In this document: in pieces, positions 36,590-45,755 of the stretch
Layout: every line of letters starts with the position of its first letter
Numbering within the stretch: position 1 is the stretch's first letter
NCBI RefSeq assembly: GCF_014193255.1
Contig: NZ_JACHZB010000002.1
Coordinates: 744,001 to 808,000 of the forward strand
Direction: 5' to 3'
From: Rhizobium sp. BK196
Lineage (GTDB): Bacteria; Pseudomonadota; Alphaproteobacteria; Rhizobiales; Rhizobiaceae
Length of the DNA: 64,000 nucleotides
Notes under the pieces: generated by a model
The model's input: only the letters and a program-made list of their open reading frames with translations
What the model was told of the DNA's origin: nothing
Database searches by the model: none
Made by a program: the position numbers and the translations under genes

Positions 36590-38611
36590 ATGTCCACACC
36601 GCGACCTCAGGCCTTGCGGCTCGAAACAGTCTGGAACCCGCCGGCCGAGGGCAAGGATTTTTCCTATGTCCTGCAGCTCAAGAACCTCAATGCCGAACCG
36701 CTGGCCGGCTTCTCACTCTGTGTCAGCGGGCCTGGGCGGATTGATCCCGCCGGTCGCGTCGAGGGTGCGACGGTTTCCAAAAGGCTGTCGAACTTCACCG
36801 AATTTCATCCCCCGGAAGGGTTCGTTCTCGATAGGGGCGAGACCTGGACGATTTCCGTCCATGCATTGAGTTGGCAGTTCCGTCACTGGACGGATGGTGC
36901 AACGAGCGCCTATCTGGCCTTTGCCGACGGCAGCACAGTCTCGCTTGGGCTCGAGCCGACGCGGTCTTCCGCCAGCAATGCACCATTGAAGCGTGGCGCG
37001 GAGATCTTTCCGGTACCTGCCACGGTGCCCGTTCAAGTTTCAATTATACCCTGGCCGAACCACGTGGCCGTCAGTTCTCGTCAGCCCTTGCCGGCAGGGT
37101 TTTCGCTCCAGGCCGACGATCCGGACGCAAAAGCGGCTGCCGATAGCTTTACGGCACTGGTCGACCAGCTCTTTGCTGTCGAAGGCATCATCCGCACTGC
37201 AGCGGAAGGTGCTTTGAGCGTCAGATTGAAGAAGACTGCCGGTTTCGGCCCCGAAGCCTATCGGCTGAGCTTCGAAGGCGAGGCGATTACCGTTGAGGCG
37301 AGCAGTCGCGCTGGTTTCCTCTACGGCCTAGTGACGCTCGGGCAGATCTGGCGCGGGGCGCGCCTGCACCCAAGAACCTTCCAGTTCCCCGCCTCGGGCG
37401 AGATCGTGGATGAACCGTCGATGGGCTGGCGCGGGTTGCATCTCGATGTCGCCCGCCAGTTCTATGGCGAGGCCGAAATCAAGAAGCTGATGGCGGTGCT
37501 GGCCTGGAACAAGCTCAACCGTTTCCATTGGCACCTCTCCGATGACGAAGCCTGGCGCGTCGAAATCGATGCCTATCCGGCGCTGACCGAAATCGGCGCA
37601 TGGCGCGGTCACGGTCTTGCCCTGCCGCCGCTGCTCGGCTCCAGCCCGGCCCGCACCGGCGGCTACTATACCAAGGCTGCCATTCACCGGATTGTCGCCT
37701 GCGCGCAAGGGTTCGGCATCGACATCGTGCCGGAGATCGACATACCCGGCCATTGCTACGCCATGCTGCAGGCCATACCGGAACTCCGCGATCCGCAGGA
37801 AGCTGGCAGCTACTATTCGGTTCAGGGTTTCCCGGACAATTGCATCAATCCTGCCCGTGAAAAGACCTATGAGGTCATCGAAACGATCTTTTCGGAACTC
37901 ATCGAGCTTTTCCCCTTCAAGACCATCCATATCGGTGCCGACGAAGTGCCGCTCGGCGCATGGTCAGGTTCGCCGGAGGCGCTCGAAAAGCTGCGTTCGC
38001 TCGCCGGCAACGAGGTTGCCGATGCACATGCCAAGCGCCTGAACGTGATCACCAACACGCATGGTGCTGACGATATCCACGGCTCGGGTGCGGCTTTTCT
38101 GCAAGCGGAATTCCTGAAGCGCATCCAAAATTTCCTCGCCTCGAAGGGCTGCATCACCGGCGGCTGGGAAGAGGCGGCGCATGGCGATGTCATCGACAAA
38201 TCGAAGAGCTATCTCTGCAGCTGGCGCAATGTCGAGGTCGCGGCCGACCTTGCCAACCGCGGCTATGAGATCGTCGTCTGCCCGGGGCAGGTCTACTATC
38301 TCGACATGGCGCTGCGGCCCGACTGGGACGAGCCGGGCGCCAGCTGGGCCGGCACGTCGGATGCCGAGAAGCTCTACACCTTCGATCCTGTCGGCGGCTG
38401 GACGGAAACGCAGAAGCAGAAGCTTCGCGGCATTCAGGCCTGCATCTGGTCGGAACCGATGACCGATCGCGCCGTCTTCGATCGGCTCGTCTTTCCGCGC
38501 CTGTCCGCGCTTGCCGAAACGGGCTGGACGAAGCCGTCGTCCAAGTCGTGGGAGCGTTTCAGGGCGCTCGCAGGGCTGATGCCGCTGCTCTACGGGCTGC
38601 AGCAGTCGTAA
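36590..38611 (+). CDS. Beta-N-acetylhexosaminidase, GH20 (673 aa), cytoplasmic
   Basis: Releases terminal GlcNAc/GalNAc. The N-terminal ~140 residues form a carbohydrate-binding-like domain, followed by a GH20b domain (residues ~150-275; AYRLSFEGEAITVEASSRAG) and the GH20 TIM barrel from ~278 (MGWRGLHLDVARQFY, FHWHLSDDEAWRVEID). The catalytic pair is Asp451-Glu452 in HIGADEVPLG; substrate residues include the Trp in LCSWRN. No signal peptide is present, so it works on imported oligosaccharides. It is the last gene of the importer operon and is followed by a strong stem-loop. Confidence 0.95.
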   Translation: MSTPRPQALRLETVWNPPAEGKDFSYVLQLKNLNAEPLAGFSLCVSGPGRIDPAGRVEGATVSKRLSNFTEFHPPEGFVLDRGETWTISVHALSWQFRHWTDGATSAYLAFADGSTVSLGLEPTRSSASNAPLKRGAEIFPVPATVPVQVSIIPWPNHVAVSSRQPLPAGFSLQADDPDAKAAADSFTALVDQLFAVEGIIRTAAEGALSVRLKKTAGFGPEAYRLSFEGEAITVEASSRAGFLYGLVTLGQIWRGARLHPRTFQFPASGEIVDEPSMGWRGLHLDVARQFYGEAEIKKLMAVLAWNKLNRFHWHLSDDEAWRVEIDAYPALTEIGAWRGHGLALPPLLGSSPARTGGYYTKAAIHRIVACAQGFGIDIVPEIDIPGHCYAMLQAIPELRDPQEAGSYYSVQGFPDNCINPAREKTYEVIETIFSELIELFPFKTIHIGADEVPLGAWSGSPEALEKLRSLAGNEVADAHAKRLNVITNTHGADDIHGSGAAFLQAEFLKRIQNFLASKGCITGGWEEAAHGDVIDKSKSYLCSWRNVEVAADLANRGYEIVVCPGQVYYLDMALRPDWDEPGASWAGTSDAEKLYTFDPVGGWTETQKQKLRGIQACIWSEPMTDRAVFDRLVFPRLSALAETGWTKPSSKSWERFRALAGLMPLLYGLQQS

Positions 38612-38678
38612 GTTCGGGTCAGGATTGAGGATCATTTTGCCATCACCGGAGACGGGGATGGCACTCGACATTGACATT

Positions 38679-38703
38679 ACGCTCAAGCTGCAAGCTTGAG
38701 CGT
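38679..38703. terminator. Stem-loop between convergent hexosaminidase and HxlR genes
   Basis: A perfect 11-bp stem ACGCTCAAGCT / AGCTTGAGCGT with loop GCA, placed between two convergent genes. It can serve as a terminator in both directions, although the U-tract is weak. Confidence 0.65.
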
Positions 38704-38734
38704 CTTAGACACGGATGCAAGCATGCGCCGGCGT

Positions 38735-39196
38735 TCAGCCTTGCGGATCCTGCGGCGGCGCAGCGCATCCGGGTTCGGCGATGCGAATGGGACGGGTTCC
38801 AATAGGGGCGCCGGTCGCGCGATCGATGGTGATGGGATCGATTTCGGTTCCGGTCTCGGCGTCGAAGAAGCGAGTGATCTCGCCGCCGCCACGGTGCTTG
38901 CGCCCCCAGGCGCCGATCGCGAACAGAACCGGCAGGAAGTCTCGGCCGGCTTCCGTCAGCACATATTCGTCGCGCGGCGGACGCTCGGAATAGCGGCGTT
39001 TTTCCAGCAATCCTTCCTCAGTCAGCGATGACAGCCGACCCGTCAGCATTGTCGGGGCGATGCCGAGGCTTCTTCGAAAATCATCAAAGCGAGTCAGTCC
39101 CGCATGGGCGTCGCGCATGATCAGCATGCTCCACGCATCGCCCACGAGCGCCAAGCTTCGGGCGATGAGACAAGGCTGGTTCGAAAGATTTTTCAT
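38735..39196 (-). CDS. HxlR-family transcriptional regulator (153 aa)
   Basis: A winged-helix regulator: PCLIARSLALVGDAWSMLIM and LTRFDDFRRSLGIAPTMLTG are the HxlR start and recognition helix, followed by LTEEGLLEKRRYSERPPRDE and YVLTEAGRDFLPVL. The C-terminal ~50 residues (DAETGTEIDPITIDRATG) are an extension beyond the usual ~110-aa HxlR core. It is divergent from an SDR gene and probably represses it through the palindrome at 39223-39237. Confidence 0.93.
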   Translation of the reverse strand: MKNLSNQPCLIARSLALVGDAWSMLIMRDAHAGLTRFDDFRRSLGIAPTMLTGRLSSLTEEGLLEKRRYSERPPRDEYVLTEAGRDFLPVLFAIGAWGRKHRGGGEITRFFDAETGTEIDPITIDRATGAPIGTRPIRIAEPGCAAPPQDPQG

Positions 39197-39222
39197 GTCG
39201 ATATCTTTTTAGTAGTGACTTG

Positions 39223-39237
39223 CTATCAATTTGATAG
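39223..39237. promoter_or_regulatory. Candidate HxlR operator palindrome
   Basis: The perfect inverted repeat CTATCAA-T-TTGATAG lies in the 89-base region between the divergent HxlR and SDR genes, 26 bases before the regulator start and 48 before the SDR start. It is AT-rich and centrally placed, as expected for an autoregulatory operator. Binding by this regulator is inferred. Confidence 0.5.
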
Positions 39238-39285
39238 TAACAGAATACGCATAGATGTTCCACGTCAAAACGAAGGCAGATGTCA

Positions 39286-40101
39286 ATGAGCAAAAGAGAA
39301 CGCGGTATTGCCCTGGTCACCGGGGCTTCCTCCGGCATCGGGCTGGTAACGGCGCGAGCCTTGCTGCGCGACGGTTACCGTGTGTTCGGCACCAGCCGAA
39401 AGCCGATGGCCGACACTGCCGACGGCATCACCATGCTGATCTGCGATGTCATCGACGATCAATCCGTACAGGCCGTCGTCGACGAGGTTCTGAGCCGGGC
39501 AGGGCGAATCGATCTTCTCGTTAACAATGCCGGGATCGGCCTGCTCGGCGGCGCCGAGGAATCGACGACGGCGCAGGCGAAAGCCGTGTTCGACGTCAAC
39601 GTCTTCGGTACCATCAGAATGACGAATGCAGTGTTGCCGGTGATGCGGCGGCAGCGCAGGGGGCGGATCATCAATCTCAGCTCGATCCTCGGGCTGATCC
39701 CGGCGCCCTTCAACGCGCTCTACGCAGCGACCAAGCACGCGATCGAAGGCTATTCGGAATCTCTCGATCACGAAGTGCGGACACAAGGCATCCGCGTCGT
39801 GCTCGTCGAACCTGGTGTCACCCGCACATCCTTCGAAGAGAACATTACGCGCCCGGACCAGCCGCTTGCCGTCTACGATGCGGTGCGCGCCGGTGCGGAG
39901 AAGCTGATGCGCGAGATCGTTTCGAAGGGCGATGCGCCCGAGGTGGTTGCCGCAGCCGTCGTCAAGGCGGCCAATGTGACATCACCAAAGAGACGCTATA
40001 CGGCCGGGAAAGCAGCAGGACAGGTGCGGTTCATCCGTCGCTTCCTGCCCGAGTCCTTCGTCGACAAGAGCCTCCGAAAATTCAACAAGCTTCCCGGTTG
40101 A
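39286..40101 (+). CDS. Short-chain dehydrogenase/reductase (271 aa)
   Basis: An NAD(P)-dependent oxidoreductase of the classical SDR family: TGASSGIG at 12-19, NNAG at 80-83, catalytic Ser at 132-133, Tyr146 and Lys150 (LYAATKHAIEGYSESL). The second ATG (39286) is preferred because GAAGG lies nine bases upstream; the ATG at 39280 would sit only three bases from that site. It is divergent from an HxlR regulator, a pairing often seen for oxidoreductases induced by reactive carbonyls. The substrate is unknown. Confidence 0.93.
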   Translation: MSKRERGIALVTGASSGIGLVTARALLRDGYRVFGTSRKPMADTADGITMLICDVIDDQSVQAVVDEVLSRAGRIDLLVNNAGIGLLGGAEESTTAQAKAVFDVNVFGTIRMTNAVLPVMRRQRRGRIINLSSILGLIPAPFNALYAATKHAIEGYSESLDHEVRTQGIRVVLVEPGVTRTSFEENITRPDQPLAVYDAVRAGAEKLMREIVSKGDAPEVVAAAVVKAANVTSPKRRYTAGKAAGQVRFIRRFLPESFVDKSLRKFNKLPG

Positions 40102-40166
40102 GCTAGCCTTACCGCATTTCCCAGGCACCACAGGAACGAAAGTTCGCCCCCAGAAGGACGGTAAGT

Positions 40167-41192
40167 TCAAGACTGCCGTCCCGCCCCGCCCACAGCGAAC
40201 AAACGTTTCTCGAGCGAAGGGCCTTCACTGTGTTGCCGGTAGGCAGAAGGTGTGACGCCTGTACCGAACTTAAATGCCCGTGTCATGTGGCTCTGGCTGC
40301 TGAAGCCGCAGGCCGAAGCAATCTGCGCGATTGGATCCGGGCCGCGCAACATCGATTTGGCGCGCTCGATACGCCGGTGAGCCACCCAGCCCTGCGGGGA
40401 TACACCGTAGCTTGCCCGAAACATCCGCTGAAAATGAAATGCACTCAGCTGCCCGATCGCCGCCAGATCCTGCAAGCGGATCGCCTCACCGAGATGGGCC
40501 TCGATATAGTCCAGACTCCGCCGCCGCACATGGGGAGCGAGCCCGCCGCTGATCGCGCAAGGACGCATCCCTCCATAACGCGGATCAACGAAGAAATCGT
40601 TGATCGCCTGTGTCATCGCTTCTTCAGCCAGCAGATGACCGCCCGCCAACACCGCTTTCGTCATCTGCCGAAGCGTGTGCGACAAGGCGGGTGCATCTGC
40701 GAAGGTCACTTCGGGAAGGGTCATGAGACGAGCATCGCGGTCAAACGTCTCAGCAAACATCCGGCGCATCTGATCGTCGGGAACATACAGGTGGACGAAT
40801 TCGAAGAAGTCGGTGATTTCCCATTCGGACGAGTGCCCCTGTGGCATGATGCACAGCACCCCCGGACGGCCGCGTGCGTCGAGGCTGCCATCCAGACGAC
40901 GCGTTCCGGCGCCGCCCCTGAGATAAAGACTGAACGTATGACCGTTCGGCCGCTCGTAGATCATCCTGTCGTGTGCGTTGCTCCAGATGGCAGCTGATCT
41001 CCCGAAACCCAAATCGATGGACTGTGACATCCGCGCATTGGGAGATGCGGACAAAAACCTGAAAACCGAGAGGCGGCTGTCTTTCACCAATTCTTTCCCA
41101 CACCTGGCCACGCCTTGCGAACAATACTGATCGACGGCCCGCGTGGCGAGCAGGAAGTCCGGGCAAATCGATTTCATAGCAAGAATCTGCAA
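40167..41192 (-). CDS. AraC-family transcriptional regulator (341 aa)
   Basis: The C-terminal HTH pair is clear: IRLQDLAAIGQLSAFHFQRM and FRASYGVSPQGWVAHRRIER, then IAQIASACGFSSQSHMTRAF and KFGTGVTPSAYRQH. The N-terminal half is a cupin-like sensor (HTFSLYLRGGAGTRRLDG; GVLCIMPQGHSSEWEI). The start is uncertain: MKSICPD at 41177 is an alternative. It is divergent from an EamA exporter gene 49 bases away and probably controls it. Confidence 0.92.
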   Translation of the reverse strand: MQILAMKSICPDFLLATRAVDQYCSQGVARCGKELVKDSRLSVFRFLSASPNARMSQSIDLGFGRSAAIWSNAHDRMIYERPNGHTFSLYLRGGAGTRRLDGSLDARGRPGVLCIMPQGHSSEWEITDFFEFVHLYVPDDQMRRMFAETFDRDARLMTLPEVTFADAPALSHTLRQMTKAVLAGGHLLAEEAMTQAINDFFVDPRYGGMRPCAISGGLAPHVRRRSLDYIEAHLGEAIRLQDLAAIGQLSAFHFQRMFRASYGVSPQGWVAHRRIERAKSMLRGPDPIAQIASACGFSSQSHMTRAFKFGTGVTPSAYRQHSEGPSLEKRLFAVGGAGRQS

Positions 41193-41241
41193 GAGACCTG
41201 CTCACGGTTCGCCTACTCGTTAGGAAAACGAGGATCAGTCT

Positions 41242-42156
41242 ATGGCAAATGCCGCTCTCTTCATCGCGACCGTTCTGATATGGGGGACGACTTGGATCGC
41301 CATTGCGATGCAGGTCGGTCCGGTGCCGGTCTTGGTCTCGGTCTTTTACAGATTTGCGGTCGCAGCAGTGATCCTCGTCGCCATCCTGGCTGTCATGCGG
41401 CGGCTCAAGTTCCCCGCCTTGCGCGATCAACCTTTCATCCTTGCGCAAGCGCTCTGCCTGTTCAGCCTCAATTTCATCTGTTTCTACAACGCCGCCGCCT
41501 CGATTCCATCAGGGCTAATCTCCGTGATCTTCTCGCTCGCAACGATCTACAATGCGGTCAATGCGCGCCTCTTTTTCGGCGACCGCATTACAGGCCGCAC
41601 GCTTCTCGCAGCGGCGCTCGGAGCAACCGGCCTTCTCTTACTTTTCGGAGAGGAGGTTGTCGTGGATTTCGATTTGGGCACGCTGAAAGGGATCGGTCTT
41701 GCAGCGCTTGGCACGCTGTTCTTTTCTCTGGGGAATATGGCATCGCGTCGAAACAGCGCGGCCGGAATCTCACCGCTGACCGCCAATGCCTGGGGCATGG
41801 CCTATGGCACGATCGTCCTCCTCTTGCTGATTGCCGCGACGCAAACGCCCATCGTGGCGCCGCCTGACATCACCTATCTTGCCGCTCTGCTCTATCTCGC
41901 GGCAATCGGATCGGTGATCGGCTTTACCGCCTATCTCATGCTGGTGTCGCGCATCGGCTCCTCACGCGCTGCCTATGCCACCGTCCTGTTCCCGATCGTC
42001 GCCCTGTCGTTGTCGACGGTCTTCGAGGGCTACCACTGGAGCGGTCTAGGCCTGATCGGCCTAACGCTGACGCTTCTCGGGAACGTGGTCATCTTTGCGC
42101 GACCTCTGGCCCGTCGCCCGCCGCAGGCAGATGCAAGGCTGCCGGCAGGCGGATGA
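41242..42156 (+). CDS. EamA-family (DMT) transporter (304 aa)
   Basis: An inner-membrane exporter of the drug/metabolite superfamily with about ten helices and two EamA repeats: ALFIATVLIWGTTWIAIAMQ in the first and GLAALGTLFFSLGNMASRRN in the second. The typical ending GYHWSGLGLIGLTLTLLGNV is present. GAGGA precedes the ATG. Such proteins usually export amino acids, nucleosides or toxic metabolites. The divergent AraC regulator suggests inducible export. Confidence 0.93.
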   Translation: MANAALFIATVLIWGTTWIAIAMQVGPVPVLVSVFYRFAVAAVILVAILAVMRRLKFPALRDQPFILAQALCLFSLNFICFYNAAASIPSGLISVIFSLATIYNAVNARLFFGDRITGRTLLAAALGATGLLLLFGEEVVVDFDLGTLKGIGLAALGTLFFSLGNMASRRNSAAGISPLTANAWGMAYGTIVLLLLIAATQTPIVAPPDITYLAALLYLAAIGSVIGFTAYLMLVSRIGSSRAAYATVLFPIVALSLSTVFEGYHWSGLGLIGLTLTLLGNVVIFARPLARRPPQADARLPAGG

Positions 42157-42177
42157 GGGCCGGCGTCGGCAATCTTC

Positions 42178-43416
42178 CTAGCCGAGCGGCTTTTGCAGAA
42201 CGTCGAAGCGTGGATTGGTTTCGGAAAAGATCGGCAGGGCCGCGGCGCCGAGGATCGCCGTATCCTTGCCAGTCATGCCGATCATGACGCGGGGCACCGT
42301 CCGTTTCTGGTTGGGGTCGATCGGAATGTGCAGCGGCTCCAGCCGCTCGGCGAGCCGCTGCATCAGCGATGTCGATATGCTTCCTCCGAGCACGATGGTC
42401 TGCGGATCGAAGGCCAGTTCCAGAAAATCGACGGTCTGCCGCAGCGGCTGAACCGCCTGATCCAGCCAGGCATCCAGACCTTCGCCGCCTCTGGCGATCA
42501 GCGCCTCGAGTTCATCCGGCAAAAGCTCTTCGGCATTCGCAATACCCATGAACTCATAGGCGACAGTCGGCGACACGTAGCGGTCGAGACAGCCGCGTTT
42601 GCCGCAGCTGCAGAGCCGGCCGTGCGGCTCGACGATGATGTGGCCGATCTCGCCGGCATTCTGCCGGCTGCCCTTGTAGAGGTGCCCGTCGAGAAACATG
42701 CCGGCGCCGATGCCGCCGCCGCCCGCAAGGAAGAGATAGACGAAGCTGCTGAAGCCGCGGGCAACACCATGCAGGCGCTCGCCGATGGCAGCCGCCGTTG
42801 CATCGTTCTCGACAAGCACCGGCACCCTGACGCGCCGTTCCAGCTCGTAGCCAACGGGGAAGTCCTGCCAACCGGGCAGGTTCTGCGGGCTGAGCGACGT
42901 GACCCCTCCCTCCGCATAGCGGCCGGGCAGGGCCATGCCGACACCGAGCAGCCTGTTGCGATCGAAGGAGAAGGCTTCCTGCAGATCCTCGACAATGGAA
43001 CCGAGGACAGGCATCGCCTGTTCGGGATCCGGATGTTCGACATGGCGTTCGATGCGTGCACAGACGGCGCCCGAGAGATCGGTCAGCACACCACTGGCGC
43101 GCTGGCGGCCGAGTTCGAGGCCGACGGAATAGGCCCCGTGTGGGTTGATCGAATAGGGAATGATCGGTTGGCCGCGCGCAAGCTTCTGCGCTTTCGCCGG
43201 CACGAGCAGATGAGAGCGCTGCAATTCCTCGACGATGTTCGAGACCGTCTGCGCCGTCAGCGCGGTCATACGGGCGATCGCGGCGCGCGACAGCGGACCG
43301 TTGGTACGGATAGCCTCAATCACGACACGCCTGTTGTGTGACTTGGCCTGCTCGAGATTGGTGCCTGAAATCGCTTTCATGGTGTCTTTATGGAGTTCCA
43401 GTATCACCATTGCCAC
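42178..43416 (-). CDS. ROK-family transcriptional regulator (412 aa)
   Basis: An N-terminal winged helix (RRVVIEAIRTNGPLSRAAIA; RMTALTAQTVSNIVEELQRS) is followed by a ROK domain (LLGVGMALPGRYAEGGVTSL; VLVENDATAAAIGERLHG) with the zinc motif CSCGKRGCLD. The phosphate-binding Asp-Gly-Gly-Thr motif of sugar kinases is degenerate here (LELGRQRASG), so this is a regulator, not a kinase (XylR/NagC type). Possible starts are 43416, 43410 and 43380. It diverges from an EamA exporter gene, with a palindrome between them. Confidence 0.92.
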   Translation of the reverse strand: MAMVILELHKDTMKAISGTNLEQAKSHNRRVVIEAIRTNGPLSRAAIARMTALTAQTVSNIVEELQRSHLLVPAKAQKLARGQPIIPYSINPHGAYSVGLELGRQRASGVLTDLSGAVCARIERHVEHPDPEQAMPVLGSIVEDLQEAFSFDRNRLLGVGMALPGRYAEGGVTSLSPQNLPGWQDFPVGYELERRVRVPVLVENDATAAAIGERLHGVARGFSSFVYLFLAGGGGIGAGMFLDGHLYKGSRQNAGEIGHIIVEPHGRLCSCGKRGCLDRYVSPTVAYEFMGIANAEELLPDELEALIARGGEGLDAWLDQAVQPLRQTVDFLELAFDPQTIVLGGSISTSLMQRLAERLEPLHIPIDPNQKRTVPRVMIGMTGKDTAILGAAALPIFSETNPRFDVLQKPLG

Positions 43417-43502
43417 AGGATAATGACGTGGGGAAGGGGAGAAGTGTGCAGTCTTTTCAATGTGATCGCCACGACAATTGATACCGATCGTTCCACTGGT
43501 TC

Positions 43503-43519
43503 TTAAAGTATCACTTTAA
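43503..43519. promoter_or_regulatory. Candidate ROK operator palindrome
   Basis: The perfect inverted repeat TTAAAGT-ATC-ACTTTAA lies in the 226-base region between the divergent ROK regulator and EamA exporter genes. It is AT-rich in a GC-rich setting. Regulation of one or both genes by the ROK protein is inferred from position. Confidence 0.5.
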
Positions 43520-43642
43520 TGGCTGCGTCGCTGCGATCGATGCAGTTGACGGCACCGGACAGGCATCGAATTCATTGAGAATGATAAGGGATCCGTCATG
43601 AAAATCGTCTGCCAGCAATCGACGGCGCCAGGATGAAGTTCT

Positions 43643-44593
43643 ATGGCAGACGGAAAGCCTAACCAATTGGGACGAATCATGAATCTGCGCATAAGCCGCA
43701 CCGCGGAAAACACCGTACTCTTCGGCGTGCTGCTGATGCTTCTCGGAGATTTCCTGTTTTCGCTCAACGACGCCATGGGCAAATGGCTGGTGGCGAGCTT
43801 TGCGGTCGGTCAGGTCTTGGTAATCCGTTCGGTCGGCTCCTTTCTGATCCTTGCGCCAATGATTGCCCGGCAAGGACCGCGCTCGCTATTTCAGGTCGAG
43901 CGCGTGCCCCTGCAGATCCTGCGGGTGATCCTGACGACAGGGGATGTCGCGTTTTTCTATGCCGCGGTCGCCTACCTTCCGCTCGCCGACGTCATGACTT
44001 TTTATATGGCCGGTCCCATCTATGTGGCCGCTCTTTCGCACTTCTTCCTCGGCGAAACGATCGGCTGGCGCCGCTGGCTCGCCGTTATCACAGGCTTTGT
44101 CGGCGTCGTGATAGCACTCAGGCCCTCGACGGCGATGCTATCCTGGCCGTCGATCTTCGGTCTGATCGGCAGCCTTTCCTTCGCGCTGACACTGATCCTC
44201 GGCCGCCGGCTGCGGCAAACCAACGATGCGACTCTCGTGACATGGCAGACGGTCGGCGCTCTCGTCACGGGTCTAATCTTAAGCGTAGGCGACTGGCGCG
44301 CCATGTCCGCCCTCGACTTGGTCGCGATGCTGGCGCTCGGCATCGTGGCGGGCAGCGCTCATTTGATGATCACGCGCGCGCTGAAACTTGCCCCGGCCTC
44401 CCTGCTTGCGCCGCTCCAATACAGCCTGTTGCTCTGGGCAATCGTGCTTGGCTATATTTTCTTCGGCGAATTGCCGGACAGGCAGATTCTGATCGGCTCC
44501 GCCATCATCGTTCTCGCAGGCCTCTTCATCTTCCATCGCAAGAACATCGCTGAAGTCACGTCCAAAGCCGATGTTTCGCCCGATGGGCATTAG
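43643..44593 (+). CDS. EamA-family (DMT) transporter (316 aa)
   Basis: An inner-membrane protein with two EamA repeats and about ten helices (VLFGVLLMLLGDFLFSLNDA; FYAAVAYLPLADVMTFYMAG; SIFGLIGSLSFALTLILGRR; SAIIVLAGLFIFHRK). A start at 43679 (MNLRISRTAEN), preceded by GGGA, is also plausible and closer to the family's usual N-terminus. It is distinct from the exporter at 41242: only the fold and not the sequence is shared. The product's substrate is unknown. Its end lies three bases from the convergent glycosyltransferase gene. Confidence 0.92.
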   Translation: MADGKPNQLGRIMNLRISRTAENTVLFGVLLMLLGDFLFSLNDAMGKWLVASFAVGQVLVIRSVGSFLILAPMIARQGPRSLFQVERVPLQILRVILTTGDVAFFYAAVAYLPLADVMTFYMAGPIYVAALSHFFLGETIGWRRWLAVITGFVGVVIALRPSTAMLSWPSIFGLIGSLSFALTLILGRRLRQTNDATLVTWQTVGALVTGLILSVGDWRAMSALDLVAMLALGIVAGSAHLMITRALKLAPASLLAPLQYSLLLWAIVLGYIFFGELPDRQILIGSAIIVLAGLFIFHRKNIAEVTSKADVSPDGH

Positions 44594-44596
44594 CGG

Positions 44597-45745
44597 CTAC
44601 GCGATTTTATGGCGACTTTCACCACTGGGGAGCTCTGGCCTCTCATCGTTCTCATGGATTGAGCTCAGCTCGATATCCGTCGCGGTCAATCGCATTAGAA
44701 GATGTGGTGAACGCGAGTCCCCTTCAGGGGAAACAATGGGCGAAAGGATGATTTTCTCGTCGAATTTCGATTGGTGCAATTGCTGCTTGCCACGCACCAT
44801 TCCAGGTTTGGGTGCAGCAGAGAGTCGCTTTATGATCCGCAGGCTAGTGTGCCACAGGAAATCGAGAAAACTACCCGGCTTTTTAATAATCGCCCAAGCG
44901 GCCGCGATTGAAAGGCGCAGGTTCCTCGCCTTTCTGTACTGCCGGAATGCCCATCTTTGAGTAAGCGCGATGGCGCTTTCGGCCGCGTAGCCAGGAAGCT
45001 GCGGATTTGCGGCGATCGAACGCTTGATTACTTCCAAAACGCCTTGGCCCATTCGCGCGTAGTTGGACGACATATTGCCGGGATATTTCCGGTAACCCAC
45101 CAGGCGTTCGGGAATGGCTTCCATATAATAGCGCGCGGCAAGCCTAAGTTCGAAATCAAGGTCTTCGCATCCGCCAATATCCGCTTGCGCGTATGAGCTA
45201 TCAAAGCCGCCTATCTCAAGCGCAACGTCCCGTCGCACGAGAAGCGCGCTTCCGTTGCCGATATATTTGAAATTCAAATGTCGGGCGTAAATATAACCCC
45301 TTGCGATATCGGATGTGCCAGGCCGAATGATGTCGTCGTTCTCGTCGATGATATAATGCAGCGCGTAGACCGCAGCCCATCGCGGGGATAAGCGAGTGAG
45401 AGCGTTTACCTGCTTCTCGATTTTCGTCGGGTGCCAGAGATCGTCGGCGTCAAGAAATGCCACGAATGGGCCTGATGATGCATCGATCCCAGTATTCCTT
45501 GCAGCAGCGACACCGCGGTTTGGGGTGGTCAGGAGGCGGATCCGTGAATCTGTTATCGCGATCTGCTCGACCAGTTTCGCCGTGTCGTCCGTGGAGCCGT
45601 CATTAACAACAATGATCTCTAACGCCGTATAGGTCTGGCGCATAGCGGATCGAAGCGTGCGCTCGATATAGATGGAAGCGTTAAAAGCCGGGATGACTAC
45701 CGAAACCAAAGGCTGAGCAGCATAAAAAGCGTCTCCTCGATTCAT
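44597..45745 (-). CDS. Family 2 glycosyltransferase (382 aa)
   Basis: A GT-A fold enzyme: SVVIPAFNASIYIERTLRSA and EIIVVNDGSTDDTAKLVEQI, with the metal/nucleotide-sugar acidic motif FLDADDLWHP. A second acidic motif is in GGCEDLDFELRLAARYYMEA. No membrane helices are present, so it is cytoplasmic or membrane-associated. It is paralogous to the enzyme at 47495-48583 (shared GNGS, GGCEDL/EGCEDL, GNMSSN patterns). It is the last gene of the glycan cluster and has a long C-terminal tail (from about residue 300) without known domain. Confidence 0.93.
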   Translation of the reverse strand: MNRGDAFYAAQPLVSVVIPAFNASIYIERTLRSAMRQTYTALEIIVVNDGSTDDTAKLVEQIAITDSRIRLLTTPNRGVAAARNTGIDASSGPFVAFLDADDLWHPTKIEKQVNALTRLSPRWAAVYALHYIIDENDDIIRPGTSDIARGYIYARHLNFKYIGNGSALLVRRDVALEIGGFDSSYAQADIGGCEDLDFELRLAARYYMEAIPERLVGYRKYPGNMSSNYARMGQGVLEVIKRSIAANPQLPGYAAESAIALTQRWAFRQYRKARNLRLSIAAAWAIIKKPGSFLDFLWHTSLRIIKRLSAAPKPGMVRGKQQLHQSKFDEKIILSPIVSPEGDSRSPHLLMRLTATDIELSSIHENDERPELPSGESRHKIA

Positions 45746-45755
45746 AGATTATTCC

